From: FEN-299 sp963717945
GTDB taxonomy: Bacteria; Acidobacteriota; Vicinamibacteria; Vicinamibacterales; Fen-181
Direction of reading: 5' to 3'
Assembly: GCA_963717945.1 (NCBI GenBank)
Contig: CAVQXT010000007.1
Coordinates: 1,240,001 to 1,304,000 of the forward strand
DNA: 64,000 nucleotides
Shown here: positions 42,342-49,985 of the stretch, in pieces
Position numbering within the stretch: the first letter of the stretch is position 1
How the letters are laid out: the number at the start of each line of letters is the position of its first letter
Notes under the pieces: generated by a model
Seen by the model: the letters and a program-made list of their open reading frames with translations, nothing else
What the model was told of the DNA's origin: nothing
The model's database searches: none
Made by a program: the position numbers and the translations under genes

Positions 42342-42829
42342 CACTGAGACTCCTTCCCGGCGCGCGTCCGCCGCTCGGCGAGCAGGCCCAGCACGGCCAG
42401 CACGCCGCCGATGATCAGGACGACCTGGAGCACGGCATCGAGGCCGCGCTGCTCCCAGAGCACCGTGGGAAAGGGAACCGCCTGCCCCGGCGCCGCGGGG
42501 GTCCGAAGCGCCGGCAGCACCATCACCGCGGCGAGCGCGACGGCGCACAGCACGCCCAGCGCGGCGAGCGGGCGGGGGACCAGCGACCTGAGCGCCACGG
42601 GCGGCTCTTCGCCGGCGATGTTGATGGCGAAGACGAAGAGCACCGTGACCAGGCCGGCGCCCACGCTGAGCTCGATGACCGCCACCTCGGGGGCCCCGAG
42701 GCGATACATGATCACGGCCGTGAGCGCGGACGCGCCCGCCAGCCACAACGCGGCCAGGAGCAGGCGCGGGGCGCGCACCGCCTGCCACGCACACACGAGT
42801 GTCGCCGCCACGATGAACAGGTCGAACAT
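42341..42829 (-). CDS. MbhD/MrpB/NuoJ-like membrane subunit, first gene of the hydrogenase operon
   Basis: This 162-residue protein has four or five helices. The stretch LLLAALWLAGASALTAVIMYRLGAPEVAVIELSVGAGLVTVLFVFAINIAGEE corresponds to the DUF4040/MbhD domain, with the conserved glutamate in APEVAVIE. A second hydrophobic part near the C-terminus resembles MbhE. It begins the transcription unit; the ATG at 42829 lies about 230 nt after the proposed transcription start. Function: part of the ion-translocating membrane arm. Confidence 0.85.
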   Translation of the reverse strand: MFDLFIVAATLVCAWQAVRAPRLLLAALWLAGASALTAVIMYRLGAPEVAVIELSVGAGLVTVLFVFAINIAGEEPPVALRSLVPRPLAALGVLCAVALAAVMVLPALRTPAAPGQAVPFPTVLWEQRGLDAVLQVVLIIGGVLAVLGLLAERRTRAGKESQ

Positions 42830-43065
42830 GAGCGTGTCCCTTGTCAGCGGATGAGAATCGAAACCTCGCGCCTTCCAGGGGGGCACAGAAGCGCACGCCG
42901 CGTGATTGCGGCGCGCCTTCCCGCGCGGCGCGGCAGCAGATGGCAGGACCGAACGACCCTAGTCCTCGGCGAGAGCCACGTATGGGGACGAAGATGATGA
43001 CGTCAACTGACGAGTATGAACGAAGTGGCCTTCGGCACGGTCTGCGGCCGCGTCCGATCCCGTGT

Positions 43066-43094
43066 ATTGTGCTCCAACCACCGGCGGACCACAA
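43066..43094 (-). promoter_or_regulatory. Candidate promoter of the hydrogenase operon
   Basis: On the minus strand, TTGTGG (43094-43089) and CACAAT (43071-43066) are separated by exactly 17 bp. The leader to the first ATG would be about 230 nt. No gene is supported in 42830-43194; GC-rich hairpins occupy parts of the leader. Confidence 0.5.
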
Positions 43095-43098
43095 GCCT

Positions 43099-43118
43099 TT
43101 TGTGAACGCATTCACAAA
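43099..43118. promoter_or_regulatory. Rex-type operator upstream of the hydrogenase operon
   Basis: TTTGTGAACGCATTCACAAA is a perfect 8-bp inverted repeat around a 4-bp spacer. Its core is exactly TTGTGAA-N4-TTCACAA, the known binding sequence of the NADH/NAD+-sensing repressor Rex. It ends 5 bp upstream of the candidate -35. An AT-rich perfect palindrome is rare in this DNA. No rex gene lies in the window. Confidence 0.82.
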
Positions 43119-43194
43119 CTCGTGTGCGCGTCGTATGGCGCTGTATTTCTCAGCAATTCAGCGCATTTGGACGAGCCTCCGGGTGTCGAAAGAC

Positions 43195-44115
43195 TCACCG
43201 TGTCGTCGCGGCGTCAGACGGCGCTTTGGCCAGGTGCAGCGTCACTTCCAGCGTCCGCGCGTTCACCGTGGCGAGACCGAATTTGTTCTCGAAGTCCCTG
43301 AAGACCAGCCGCGTCGCGCTGCTCGTCACCGGCTTGAGGTACGCGTCGAGGTGCTGCCTCAGGTTCGCGAACGCGCGCGCCGCGGCGGCGGCGTCCGGAT
43401 AGAGGACCAGCAGTCGCGTCCGCTCGCCCTCACGGTCGCGAACGTCCGCGGACACGCCGACGACCCGGCCGCCGAGCTGGAGCACATCGCCCTCGCCGAG
43501 CGTGAAGATCGACTGCAGGCCGAACGGTCCCCGCACGAGCCGTTCGGAACCGGCGACCACGCCCTGGGCGGGGACACGCGAGAGGTCGGCTGGCACGCGA
43601 TCGGCCGGCAGCGCCGACGCGACCGCGCGCCCGAACGTCAGGAGCGCCGCCCTGGCGGCGTCGCCGCCCGACAGGTTGTTCACCGTGACGAAGTAGCGCT
43701 CGCGGACGAACATGAGCTGGTGGCGGTTGACCGTGTGGCGCGCGGCGAACGACGGATCGGCCGTCGGCTTGCCGCGCTTCATCAAGTAGACGCCGGTGGC
43801 GGCGACCGCGTCGGTCATCCGGTAGACCTCGACGGCCAGCTCGTCCTTGCCAGATCGGTATTTCTGAAGCGTCAGCCGGTCGAAGCCGAACTCGAGGAAC
43901 AGCTCGGCGCCGCCGTCGATGTAGCCGTACAGGTCGGCGCCGCCGAACACCCGCGCGGCCTCCGACTTCTTCCACCCGGCCACCGCGGCGTCGGCCGGCA
44001 TGAGGGCACCGTCGCCGGACGGCCGCGCCGCCGCCTGGCTCGGGCCCGGCAACGCCGCGGAAGCCGCGTGCGGAATCCCGCACAGCGCGATCAGAACCAG
44101 CAACGCGCGTTTCAT
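43195..44115 (-). CDS. Secreted DUF6599-like protein
   Basis: This 306-residue protein has a signal peptide (MKRALLVLIALCGIPHAASA). The mature protein contains ARVFGGADLYGYIDGGAELFLEFGFDRLTLQKY, an 'YIDGGAE' block that I associate with DUF6599, plus VEVYRMTDAVAATGVYLMKR and an RERYFVTVNNL strand. The function is not known. It is the last gene of a four-gene unit with two DUF362 proteins and a polyferredoxin (gap 4 bp to the preceding gene), so a periplasmic role in that redox system is likely. Confidence 0.75.
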   Translation of the reverse strand: MKRALLVLIALCGIPHAASAALPGPSQAAARPSGDGALMPADAAVAGWKKSEAARVFGGADLYGYIDGGAELFLEFGFDRLTLQKYRSGKDELAVEVYRMTDAVAATGVYLMKRGKPTADPSFAARHTVNRHQLMFVRERYFVTVNNLSGGDAARAALLTFGRAVASALPADRVPADLSRVPAQGVVAGSERLVRGPFGLQSIFTLGEGDVLQLGGRVVGVSADVRDREGERTRLLVLYPDAAAAARAFANLRQHLDAYLKPVTSSATRLVFRDFENKFGLATVNARTLEVTLHLAKAPSDAATTR

Positions 44116-44119
44116 GGGG

Positions 44120-45328
44120 CTACACCTTGACGACGGTCAGTTTGTCGGGCGCCACGACACCGAGGCCGAGCGTCTCCGCGTAGCGCAGGTATTCGGTGTA
44201 GCGCGGATGGTCGCCGGCCGTGACCCCCTGCTCCTTGCGCTTGGCCGCGAGTTCCAGGTGGCACGCCATGTCGAGGGCGAACGGGTCGGTGGCGAAGTAG
44301 AGCGAGTGGTTGTCGTACACGAACTGCGCGTCCTTGTCCGGGCCGCCGTCGTACTGCGCGCGCAGGCCGTCGGTGATGTTGAGCGCGAGCTTGTCGCGCA
44401 GGACCGGCGCCGCCAGCACCTCCGCGTTGACGCGCAGCGCCAGGCCGGCGTGGAGGCGGCCCGTGTTGCAGATCGATCCGTAGCCCAGGTTCTTGGTCGC
44501 CATCGAGATCGCGGCGCCGGTGTTCTTGTAGGCCGCCAGGTTGACGATCCGCGTCAGCCGCCTGGTCAGCAGCTTGCCGAAGAACGACCGCTCGCCGTTG
44601 AAGACGTGCTGGTTGAGGTACCCGTCCTCGTTCTTCTGGTTCCGATCCGAGGTCCACACCGCGCCCTTCGCCTCGAAGTAGACCTCCTGGTCGAAGTTGT
44701 TCACCGACAGGTGCTTCCCGTCCGGGCCCCGCCATTTGTTGCCCTGCTCGTCCATCGTCTGCAGCCCCTCGATCGCGATGCCCGGGAACCGCTCCCTGGT
44801 GAAGCCCGCGTCCTTGAGCATGTAGTCGAACCGATCCCAGATGACGATGTTGGATGTCGGGATGCCGTTGTCCACGAGCCACCGGATGACCGCCTCGGCG
44901 ACTTCCGGCCTGGTGTTGATGAGCGGCGGCCCGACGGGGTTCACCTTGAGGCCCACGACGTCGCGCGGGTCGATGAGCAGACGGAAGCTGTCCTTCGCGT
45001 TCCGGCCGGTGAGCGTGGTGATCCCCTTGAGCACCATCTCGCCGATCACCCGGGCGTCGAACTTCTCGTTCGCGAACGAGCGCCGATCGGTGACCTTCAC
45101 CACCCTGCCGGGGAACGGCCCGGGGAGCGAGCGGGGCGTCCTGGCGACCTTCTGGAAGTCGGCGATGTTGGTCGTGATGGCGGGCGCGGCGGGGGCCGCC
45201 TGCCCGAAGGTGAGCGGCGCGAACGCCAGCGCGCCGGCCGCGGCCGTGCCGGCGCCGGCGACCTTCACGAACTGGCGGCGGTCGAGCCGGCCTGTCATGT
45301 CCATCGGGCGGTAACGTCGTGTGCTCAT
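44120..45328 (-). CDS. DUF362 domain protein with Tat signal
   Basis: This 402-residue protein has a twin-arginine signal near residues 16-45 (LDRRQFVKVAGAGTAAAGALAFAPLTFGQA). The mature part fits DUF362: LIDPRDVVGLKVNPVGPPLINTRPEVAEAVIRWLVDNGIP, NIVIWDRFDYMLKDAGF, VNLAAYKNTGAAISMATKNLGYG and ATDPFALDMACHLEL. DUF362 proteins often accompany iron-sulfur proteins, but no reaction is established. Export through Tat suggests folding with a cofactor in the cytoplasm. It has few cysteines and no ferredoxin motif of its own. ATG at 45328, with AGGTCC upstream; an internal ATG at residue 9 or 11 would also keep the signal. Confidence 0.85.
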   Translation of the reverse strand: MSTRRYRPMDMTGRLDRRQFVKVAGAGTAAAGALAFAPLTFGQAAPAAPAITTNIADFQKVARTPRSLPGPFPGRVVKVTDRRSFANEKFDARVIGEMVLKGITTLTGRNAKDSFRLLIDPRDVVGLKVNPVGPPLINTRPEVAEAVIRWLVDNGIPTSNIVIWDRFDYMLKDAGFTRERFPGIAIEGLQTMDEQGNKWRGPDGKHLSVNNFDQEVYFEAKGAVWTSDRNQKNEDGYLNQHVFNGERSFFGKLLTRRLTRIVNLAAYKNTGAAISMATKNLGYGSICNTGRLHAGLALRVNAEVLAAPVLRDKLALNITDGLRAQYDGGPDKDAQFVYDNHSLYFATDPFALDMACHLELAAKRKEQGVTAGDHPRYTEYLRYAETLGLGVVAPDKLTVVKV

Positions 45329-45351
45329 GCGCTGGACCTTTCTCTGGAGAC

Positions 45352-47079
45352 TCACCGTTTCGGGGCGGCGGGCAGGATGAACTGGTTCGTCCGGGACCTG
45401 GACTCTCCGACGCTCGTGACGTAGACCGCCGGGCGGTCCTTGACGGGGCAGGCGTACTCGCACGCGCCGCAGCCGGTGCATCGAACCGGGTCGATCTGGG
45501 GCCGGCGCAGGGTCCGCGTCCGCCCCTCGGCGTCGGTGACGTCGGCGTTCAGCAGGACGATCGCCTTCGGCGACGTGGGGCACCACTCTTCGCAGACGAT
45601 GCAGTCGGTGGCCATGGCCCAGGGGAGGCAACGGCCGAGGTCGTAGAAGGCGGTGCCGATCTTGACCGGCGCGCCCGCGTCACGCCGGTCCCGGGCCGCG
45701 GCCGTCCCGCCCTGCTCGCGCGGCCCGCCCGAGGTGGCCGCTGAAGCACCCGGAGGGCCGACCTTCTCGGCCTCGGTGATCTCCCAGATGGCGCCCGTCG
45801 GGCACACCTGGCCGCAGAGCACGCAGTTCGGCTCGCAGTAGCCGACGCGGGGCACGAGGACCGGCGTCCAGAGCGCCTCGAGGCCGCCCTCGGCGAGCGT
45901 CGGATGCAGGGCGTTGTTGGGGCACACCTTCATGCACTCGCCGCACCGGATGCAGCGCTCGAGGAAGTGCCGTTCGTCCAGGGCGCCGGGCGGCCGGATC
46001 AACCGGGAGTCGAAGTCCACGGCGAACCCGGTGGTCGATCGAAGCAGGGGCACGAGCGCCGCCCCGGCTGCGGCCGAGGCCAGCAGCTTGCGGCGCCCCG
46101 CCTCCGGCGCCTCGATCGTCGTCCGGGCCGAGCGCACGCGGCCGACGCTGAATGCGAGGCCGCCCGTCTGGCAGTCGGCCACGCAGTTCAGGCAGAGGTG
46201 ACACTCGGCCTTCCGCCATTTCGGCCCAGGGATCGGATCGTCGCCGCCCTGGCAGTGGAGGAGGCACGTGTTGCAGGTGTCGCACCGGCTCTGGTCTTTG
46301 CGCAGGTGCACGAGCGACCAGCGCGAGGCGAGACCGAGCAACGCGCCGAGCGGGCACACCGCGCGGCACCAGAAGCGCGTGACCCGCAGGTTCAGCGCCA
46401 GCAGGCCGACGAAGATCAGGCCGAGGAGGAAGGCCTGGCGAAAGTGCGGCTGCCGGAAGCCGCCCACCGTGAGCTGCAGGACGGCCTGCGCCACGTCGGC
46501 GCCGAGGCGGACCGGCCGCGACGGCGCCTGGTACCACGCGTCGAGGACCGCGCCGGCCGCGTAATTGACGCCCGGCAGGATCGAGAGCGCGAGCGACCTG
46601 ACCAGCAGCGGGATCGGGTCGAGCAGGCCGGAGAGAACCGAGCCGAACGCGGCCGAGGCCAGCAGCGCGGCGAGGACGTCGTACTTCGCCGCCTGCCACG
46701 ACTTGTAACGATTCGACTCGATGAGCGCCTTCCCGCGCTTCTTCTCCGACCTCAGGCTCGAGAAGAAGTGGTGCAGCGTGCCCAGCGGGCAGATCCAGCC
46801 GCAGAAGAACCGGCCGAGGAGAAACGTCGGGACCAGGACGACCAGGCTCCACCACATCGTGCGGTAGAGCGCGTGCGTCGAGATCGCCGTCGAGACCGCC
46901 GCCAGCGGGTCGGCCTCGAGGAACGCGGAGACCGGCCACGGCAGGCGCACCGGGCCCGACAGCCCCCGGAACGACCCGGAGAACTCGGACCTGGCGAGGA
47001 GGAAGGCGAACGCGCCCAGGCAGACGATCTGCGAAATGCGCCGGGCGAGGGGCCACGCCGATCGTGAAACGTGAGGCAT
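45352..47079 (-). CDS. Membrane polyferredoxin (NapH/RdxB-like with C-terminal ferredoxin domains)
   Basis: In this 575-residue protein the N-terminal 250 residues hold five or so helices and two CxxxCP motifs (FCGWICPLG and WCRAVCPLG), typical of the NapH/NosR/RdxB group. Next come CDTCNTCLLHCQGGD and CHLCLNCVADCQTGG, then a second hydrophobic segment with a Tat-like RRKLLASAAAGAALVPLL. The rest is a periplasmic-style ferredoxin region with CIRCGECMKVCP, CVLCGQVCP, CIVCEEWCP and CTGCGACEYACP. In total at least eight Cys-rich cluster motifs are visible. It likely shuttles electrons across the membrane. Confidence 0.88.
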   Translation of the reverse strand: MPHVSRSAWPLARRISQIVCLGAFAFLLARSEFSGSFRGLSGPVRLPWPVSAFLEADPLAAVSTAISTHALYRTMWWSLVVLVPTFLLGRFFCGWICPLGTLHHFFSSLRSEKKRGKALIESNRYKSWQAAKYDVLAALLASAAFGSVLSGLLDPIPLLVRSLALSILPGVNYAAGAVLDAWYQAPSRPVRLGADVAQAVLQLTVGGFRQPHFRQAFLLGLIFVGLLALNLRVTRFWCRAVCPLGALLGLASRWSLVHLRKDQSRCDTCNTCLLHCQGGDDPIPGPKWRKAECHLCLNCVADCQTGGLAFSVGRVRSARTTIEAPEAGRRKLLASAAAGAALVPLLRSTTGFAVDFDSRLIRPPGALDERHFLERCIRCGECMKVCPNNALHPTLAEGGLEALWTPVLVPRVGYCEPNCVLCGQVCPTGAIWEITEAEKVGPPGASAATSGGPREQGGTAAARDRRDAGAPVKIGTAFYDLGRCLPWAMATDCIVCEEWCPTSPKAIVLLNADVTDAEGRTRTLRRPQIDPVRCTGCGACEYACPVKDRPAVYVTSVGESRSRTNQFILPAAPKR

Positions 47080-47109
47080 GCGGGTGCTCGTTGGGCCGCG
47101 CCAGGCCGG

Positions 47110-48093
47110 TCAGGCCGACAGCAGCTTCGTCCTGACCTGCTCGAAATCCATCCTGCCCAGGCCGCGGGCGTCCGCGAGCCGCAGGAACGGGAGCCGTCTG
47201 GCGTCCAGGTCCCACCACGCCTTGGCGGCATACGCATCGATGGCCACCGGGTCGGTGCCGGCCACCAGGGTCTTCTTCACTTCGACGTCCGCGAGACTTC
47301 CGCCGGTCGGGCCTCCGCGCACGAGCACGCGGTACGCGTCGAGAATGGTCAACGTCGGGCGGGCGAACGCGAGCAGGTCGACGAGGCTCTCGTGGATCCG
47401 CTGATGAAGGCGGCTGCGCTGCCCGCCGATGATGCCGTAGAAGTTCTTCATGCCGAGCGTGCACCCGGTCAGGCTGTGGTGCTTGGCGATCGGCAGGTTG
47501 ACGACCTTGTCCGCCGTCAGGAACGGCTCGAGCACGGGCCACGTGGTGAGCACCTCGCCGCCGAGGTTCGCCTGCCTCAACCGCCGCTCGTCGGGCAGGA
47601 TGACGTCGGCGCCGGCCAGGCGCGCGGCCGCCGCGATGCCGCTGCGCTCGAAGCAGAGGCGGGGGTCGTTGCAGCTCATGTCGGTCACGACGACCCTGCC
47701 GGCGCCGGCCTCGAGGCAGAGCTGGACGACCGCGGCCACCAGCGCCGGGTTCGTGTTGGCGGCCTGCTCGGGCCCGCGGTCCCAGCCGATGTTCGGCTTC
47801 ACCACCACGACGTCGCCGCGCGCGACGAACCGGCGGATGCCGCCCAGTTCCGCCACGGCCAGGCGCGCCATCGGGCCCGGCTCGCCGCCCTGGACGACGA
47901 CCATCTCGGGCAGCGCAGGATCGCCCGGAATGCCGGCGCGCGGGTCGGCCACGAGCACGGCCGACTCCGCCGGCCGACCGCTTCGCCCGTGCAGCCACGC
48001 ACCGGCGCCCAGCGTGGCGGCGCTCAGTCCGCCGAGGCGAAGCACGCGCAGCATGAATTCCCGGCGATCCTGGGCGGTGGCGTCGATCGGCAT
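47110..48093 (-). CDS. DUF362 domain protein with signal-like N-terminus
   Basis: This 327-residue protein has a DRREFMLRVLRLGGLSAATLGAGAWLHG N-terminus, with RR-x-FM resembling a Tat signal. DUF362 features are VVVKPNIGWDRGPEQAANTNPALVAAVVQLCLEAGAGRVVVTDMSCNDP, VVNLPIAKHHSLTGCTLGMKNFYGIIGG and VAGTDPVAIDAYAAK. It is the first gene of the four-gene redox unit. Two DUF362 proteins flank one membrane polyferredoxin, suggesting electron delivery to or from both. The gap to the next gene is 30 bp. Confidence 0.87.
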   Translation of the reverse strand: MPIDATAQDRREFMLRVLRLGGLSAATLGAGAWLHGRSGRPAESAVLVADPRAGIPGDPALPEMVVVQGGEPGPMARLAVAELGGIRRFVARGDVVVVKPNIGWDRGPEQAANTNPALVAAVVQLCLEAGAGRVVVTDMSCNDPRLCFERSGIAAAARLAGADVILPDERRLRQANLGGEVLTTWPVLEPFLTADKVVNLPIAKHHSLTGCTLGMKNFYGIIGGQRSRLHQRIHESLVDLLAFARPTLTILDAYRVLVRGGPTGGSLADVEVKKTLVAGTDPVAIDAYAAKAWWDLDARRLPFLRLADARGLGRMDFEQVRTKLLSA

Positions 48094-48149
48094 CGTGGTC
48101 CTGCGGCCGGCGTCCGGCGGCGCCAGTTATGGTAACACTCCGGAGAAGC

Positions 48150-48180
48150 TTGAAACCGGTGCGGGAAATCGTGGGATAAT
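48150..48180 (+). promoter_or_regulatory. Candidate promoter of the FKBP gene
   Basis: TTGAAA (48150-48155) and GATAAT (48175-48180) face the FKBP gene in the divergent gap. The 19-bp spacing is slightly long. Confidence 0.4.
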
Positions 48181-48212
48181 CGTCTGCCTGCCAGTTGCCT
48201 GATGGAGTGCCC

Positions 48213-48650
48213 GTGAAGCTGATGCGTCTTCTTCGTGTGGGATGTGCCGGCGCCGCGCTCGTGGCGGCGGTCACCGCGTGCAACAATTCGCCGGCCGCGC
48301 CGACCGGCGCCGCCTACAGCGCGACCGACCTGCTGGTCGGCACCGGGGCTGAGGCCGCCACCGGCAAGACGGTGTACGTGAACTACACCGGCTGGCTGTA
48401 CGACTCCACGAAGATCGACGGCAAGGGGCTGCAATTCGACACCAACACGGGCGGAGGCCCGTTCGGCCCGGTCGTCCTGGGGAACGGGCAGGTGATCGCG
48501 GGTTGGGACCAGGGGATCCCGGGGATGAAGGTCGGCGGCAGGAGGCGGCTCGTCATCCCGCCGTCGCTCGGATACGGCAGCAGCCGAAACGGCCCGATCC
48601 CGCCGAACAGCACGCTCGTCTTCGAGGTTGAGCTGCTGAGCGTCCAGTAG
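48213..48650 (+). CDS. FKBP-type peptidyl-prolyl isomerase lipoprotein
   Basis: This 145-residue protein has a lipoprotein signal ending AAVTAC (lipid-modified Cys near residue 23), then one FKBP domain. Domain markers are VYVNYTGWLYDSTKIDGKGLQFDTN, GPVVLGNGQVIAGWDQGIPGMKVGGRRRLVIPPSLGYGS and PNSTLVFEVELLSV. It should assist folding of exported proteins at the membrane. I chose GTG at 48213 because TGGAG lies 5 nt upstream; an ATG at 48222 is possible. It is convergent with the frameshifted gene. Confidence 0.9.
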   Translation: MKLMRLLRVGCAGAALVAAVTACNNSPAAPTGAAYSATDLLVGTGAEAATGKTVYVNYTGWLYDSTKIDGKGLQFDTNTGGGPFGPVVLGNGQVIAGWDQGIPGMKVGGRRRLVIPPSLGYGSSRNGPIPPNSTLVFEVELLSVQ

Positions 48651-48659
48651 GCAAGCGCG

Positions 48660-49758
48660 CTAGCGCGACCCGATCAGCCGGAACCTGAAGCCGGCCACCG
48701 CGTAGAGCACCGCGTCGTTGAGCCCGCCCTCTCCGCCGCCCACGGGCGTACCCCGCAGCCCGGCGCGCCCGAACTCGACGTAGAGCGCCATCGACCGCCG
48801 CCACCAGGTACTCCGACCCTCCACTGATCGTCCAGCCCAGGCCCCGCGTCGGGTGCGTGATGGTCGCCGAGCCTCCCGGGATCGTGATCGTCCCGCCGCC
48901 GCCGGTGATGACCCGGCCCGCAATCGTCTCGTTGGTCGTCAACGTCGCCCAGGTGTAGGTGAGGCCGCCCTGCACGTAGAGCCTCGTCTTGCCGAACGGC
49001 ACGCCCGCCTTGCCCGTGACTACCGCGACGTTGGTGGCGAGCGAGCTGGAGAAGGCGTACCCCGATCCGCTGCCGGCCGTCGCCGGGTTCGCGGGGCGGA
49101 GATAGAAGCCGGCGATGGCCAGGTTGGAGGTGGGCCAGAAGTCGAAACCGATCTGGCCGGCCAGGCGGGTGGCCCTGCCGCTGCACGACGTGTTGACGCC
49201 GCACGACGTTCCCACCGCATTGCTGTACCTGCCGACGCCCCCGCCGGCGAACACGTGGAAGCCGTTGGGGACGTAGAGCGCGCTGCCCGTGTGCTCGGCC
49301 GATCCCCCGGCGACCTCGTTGCCGAGCCAGCGAAGCGGGGCGGGGCCCTGGCTGATCCAGACACCCTGCGTTTCCGCGGAGGCGTTCACCACGAGCGTCG
49401 TGATCTCGCGGAGGTAGAACGTGCCGAAGATCTCGCGCCGGGTGCAGGCGGGCGCCGCCTGGTCGGGCTGGTAACCGGTCTCGACCAGCGTGATACGGCG
49501 CGCCTGCCCGCAGACGTCCACGAAGATGCGGACGTCGGTCTCGGTCTTGCCGCGCTGCTTCTGGAGATCGACGGGGAGCCTCGCGATGCCTTTTTCGTCC
49601 GCGGTCGCCGTCGCCACCGTCGTCGAGTCGAGGACCAGTTGGATCGACCCGCCGGGAGGTGCCTTGGTCACGGTGACGGTCTGGGCAGACGCCGGTCCGG
49701 CCACGATGGTCGCGATGAACGCGGCTGCCAGCGCCAGCGGCCGCCAGAATTCCCTCAT
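48660..49758 (-). pseudogene. Outer-membrane-type protein gene with a frameshift
   Basis: The 5' part encodes a signal peptide (ALAAAFIATIVAGPASA) and a beta-rich protein ending GLGWTISGGSEYLVAAVDG. The natural continuation ALYVEFGRAGLRGTPVGGGEGG to FRFRLIGSR lies in another frame of the same strand and stops at 48660. The break is around 48791; removing one base (an extra G) would join the parts into a beta-barrel-like C-terminus. The uncorrected frame instead gives arginine-rich nonsense and runs over the FKBP gene. It may be a sequencing error or a true mutation. The intact protein would have about 360 residues; its function is unknown. Confidence 0.75.
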
Positions 49759-49809
49759 GCTCGCCTCCCCCTTCCCGATATATGGCAGGGTCCGTCCATG
49801 TTACCTCAA

Positions 49810-49985
49810 GGGCTAGCGAGGCGCGCATCAGACTATCGGGCATGTCGAGAACCTCGCCTCGCTAGCCCGAGAGACGCTGTTGGCTGGCCCCGCGCGTGCG
49901 CGGGGCTCGAGACGTCTTGAAGGGCCCGAGTGAATTCGACGGGCCAGGGTCATTTGCCACGCCTGTGGCCCTTCAAGACGTCTCG
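49810..49985. repeat. Series of perfect inverted repeats around the MATE stop codon
   Basis: Three structures follow each other: 14-bp arms at 49810-49823/49855-49868; a 9-bp palindrome at 49887-49906; and 19-bp perfect arms at 49908-49926/49967-49985. The last right arm contains the stop codon of the MATE gene. They fill the gap between the MATE 3' end and the start of the frameshifted gene. Confidence 0.85.

Noticed and set aside
34607..42829. Annotation of the operon as respiratory complex I (nuo)
   Set aside because: The large subunit has both Ni-Fe CxxC pairs and a cleavable tail, nuoE, F and G are absent, and a hydrogenase maturation protease is present.
42838..42885. tRNA-like T-arm (GGTTTCGATTCTC on the minus strand) before the hydrogenase operon
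   Set aside because: No matching acceptor, D-arm or anticodon stem could be found upstream, so it is at most a decayed fragment.
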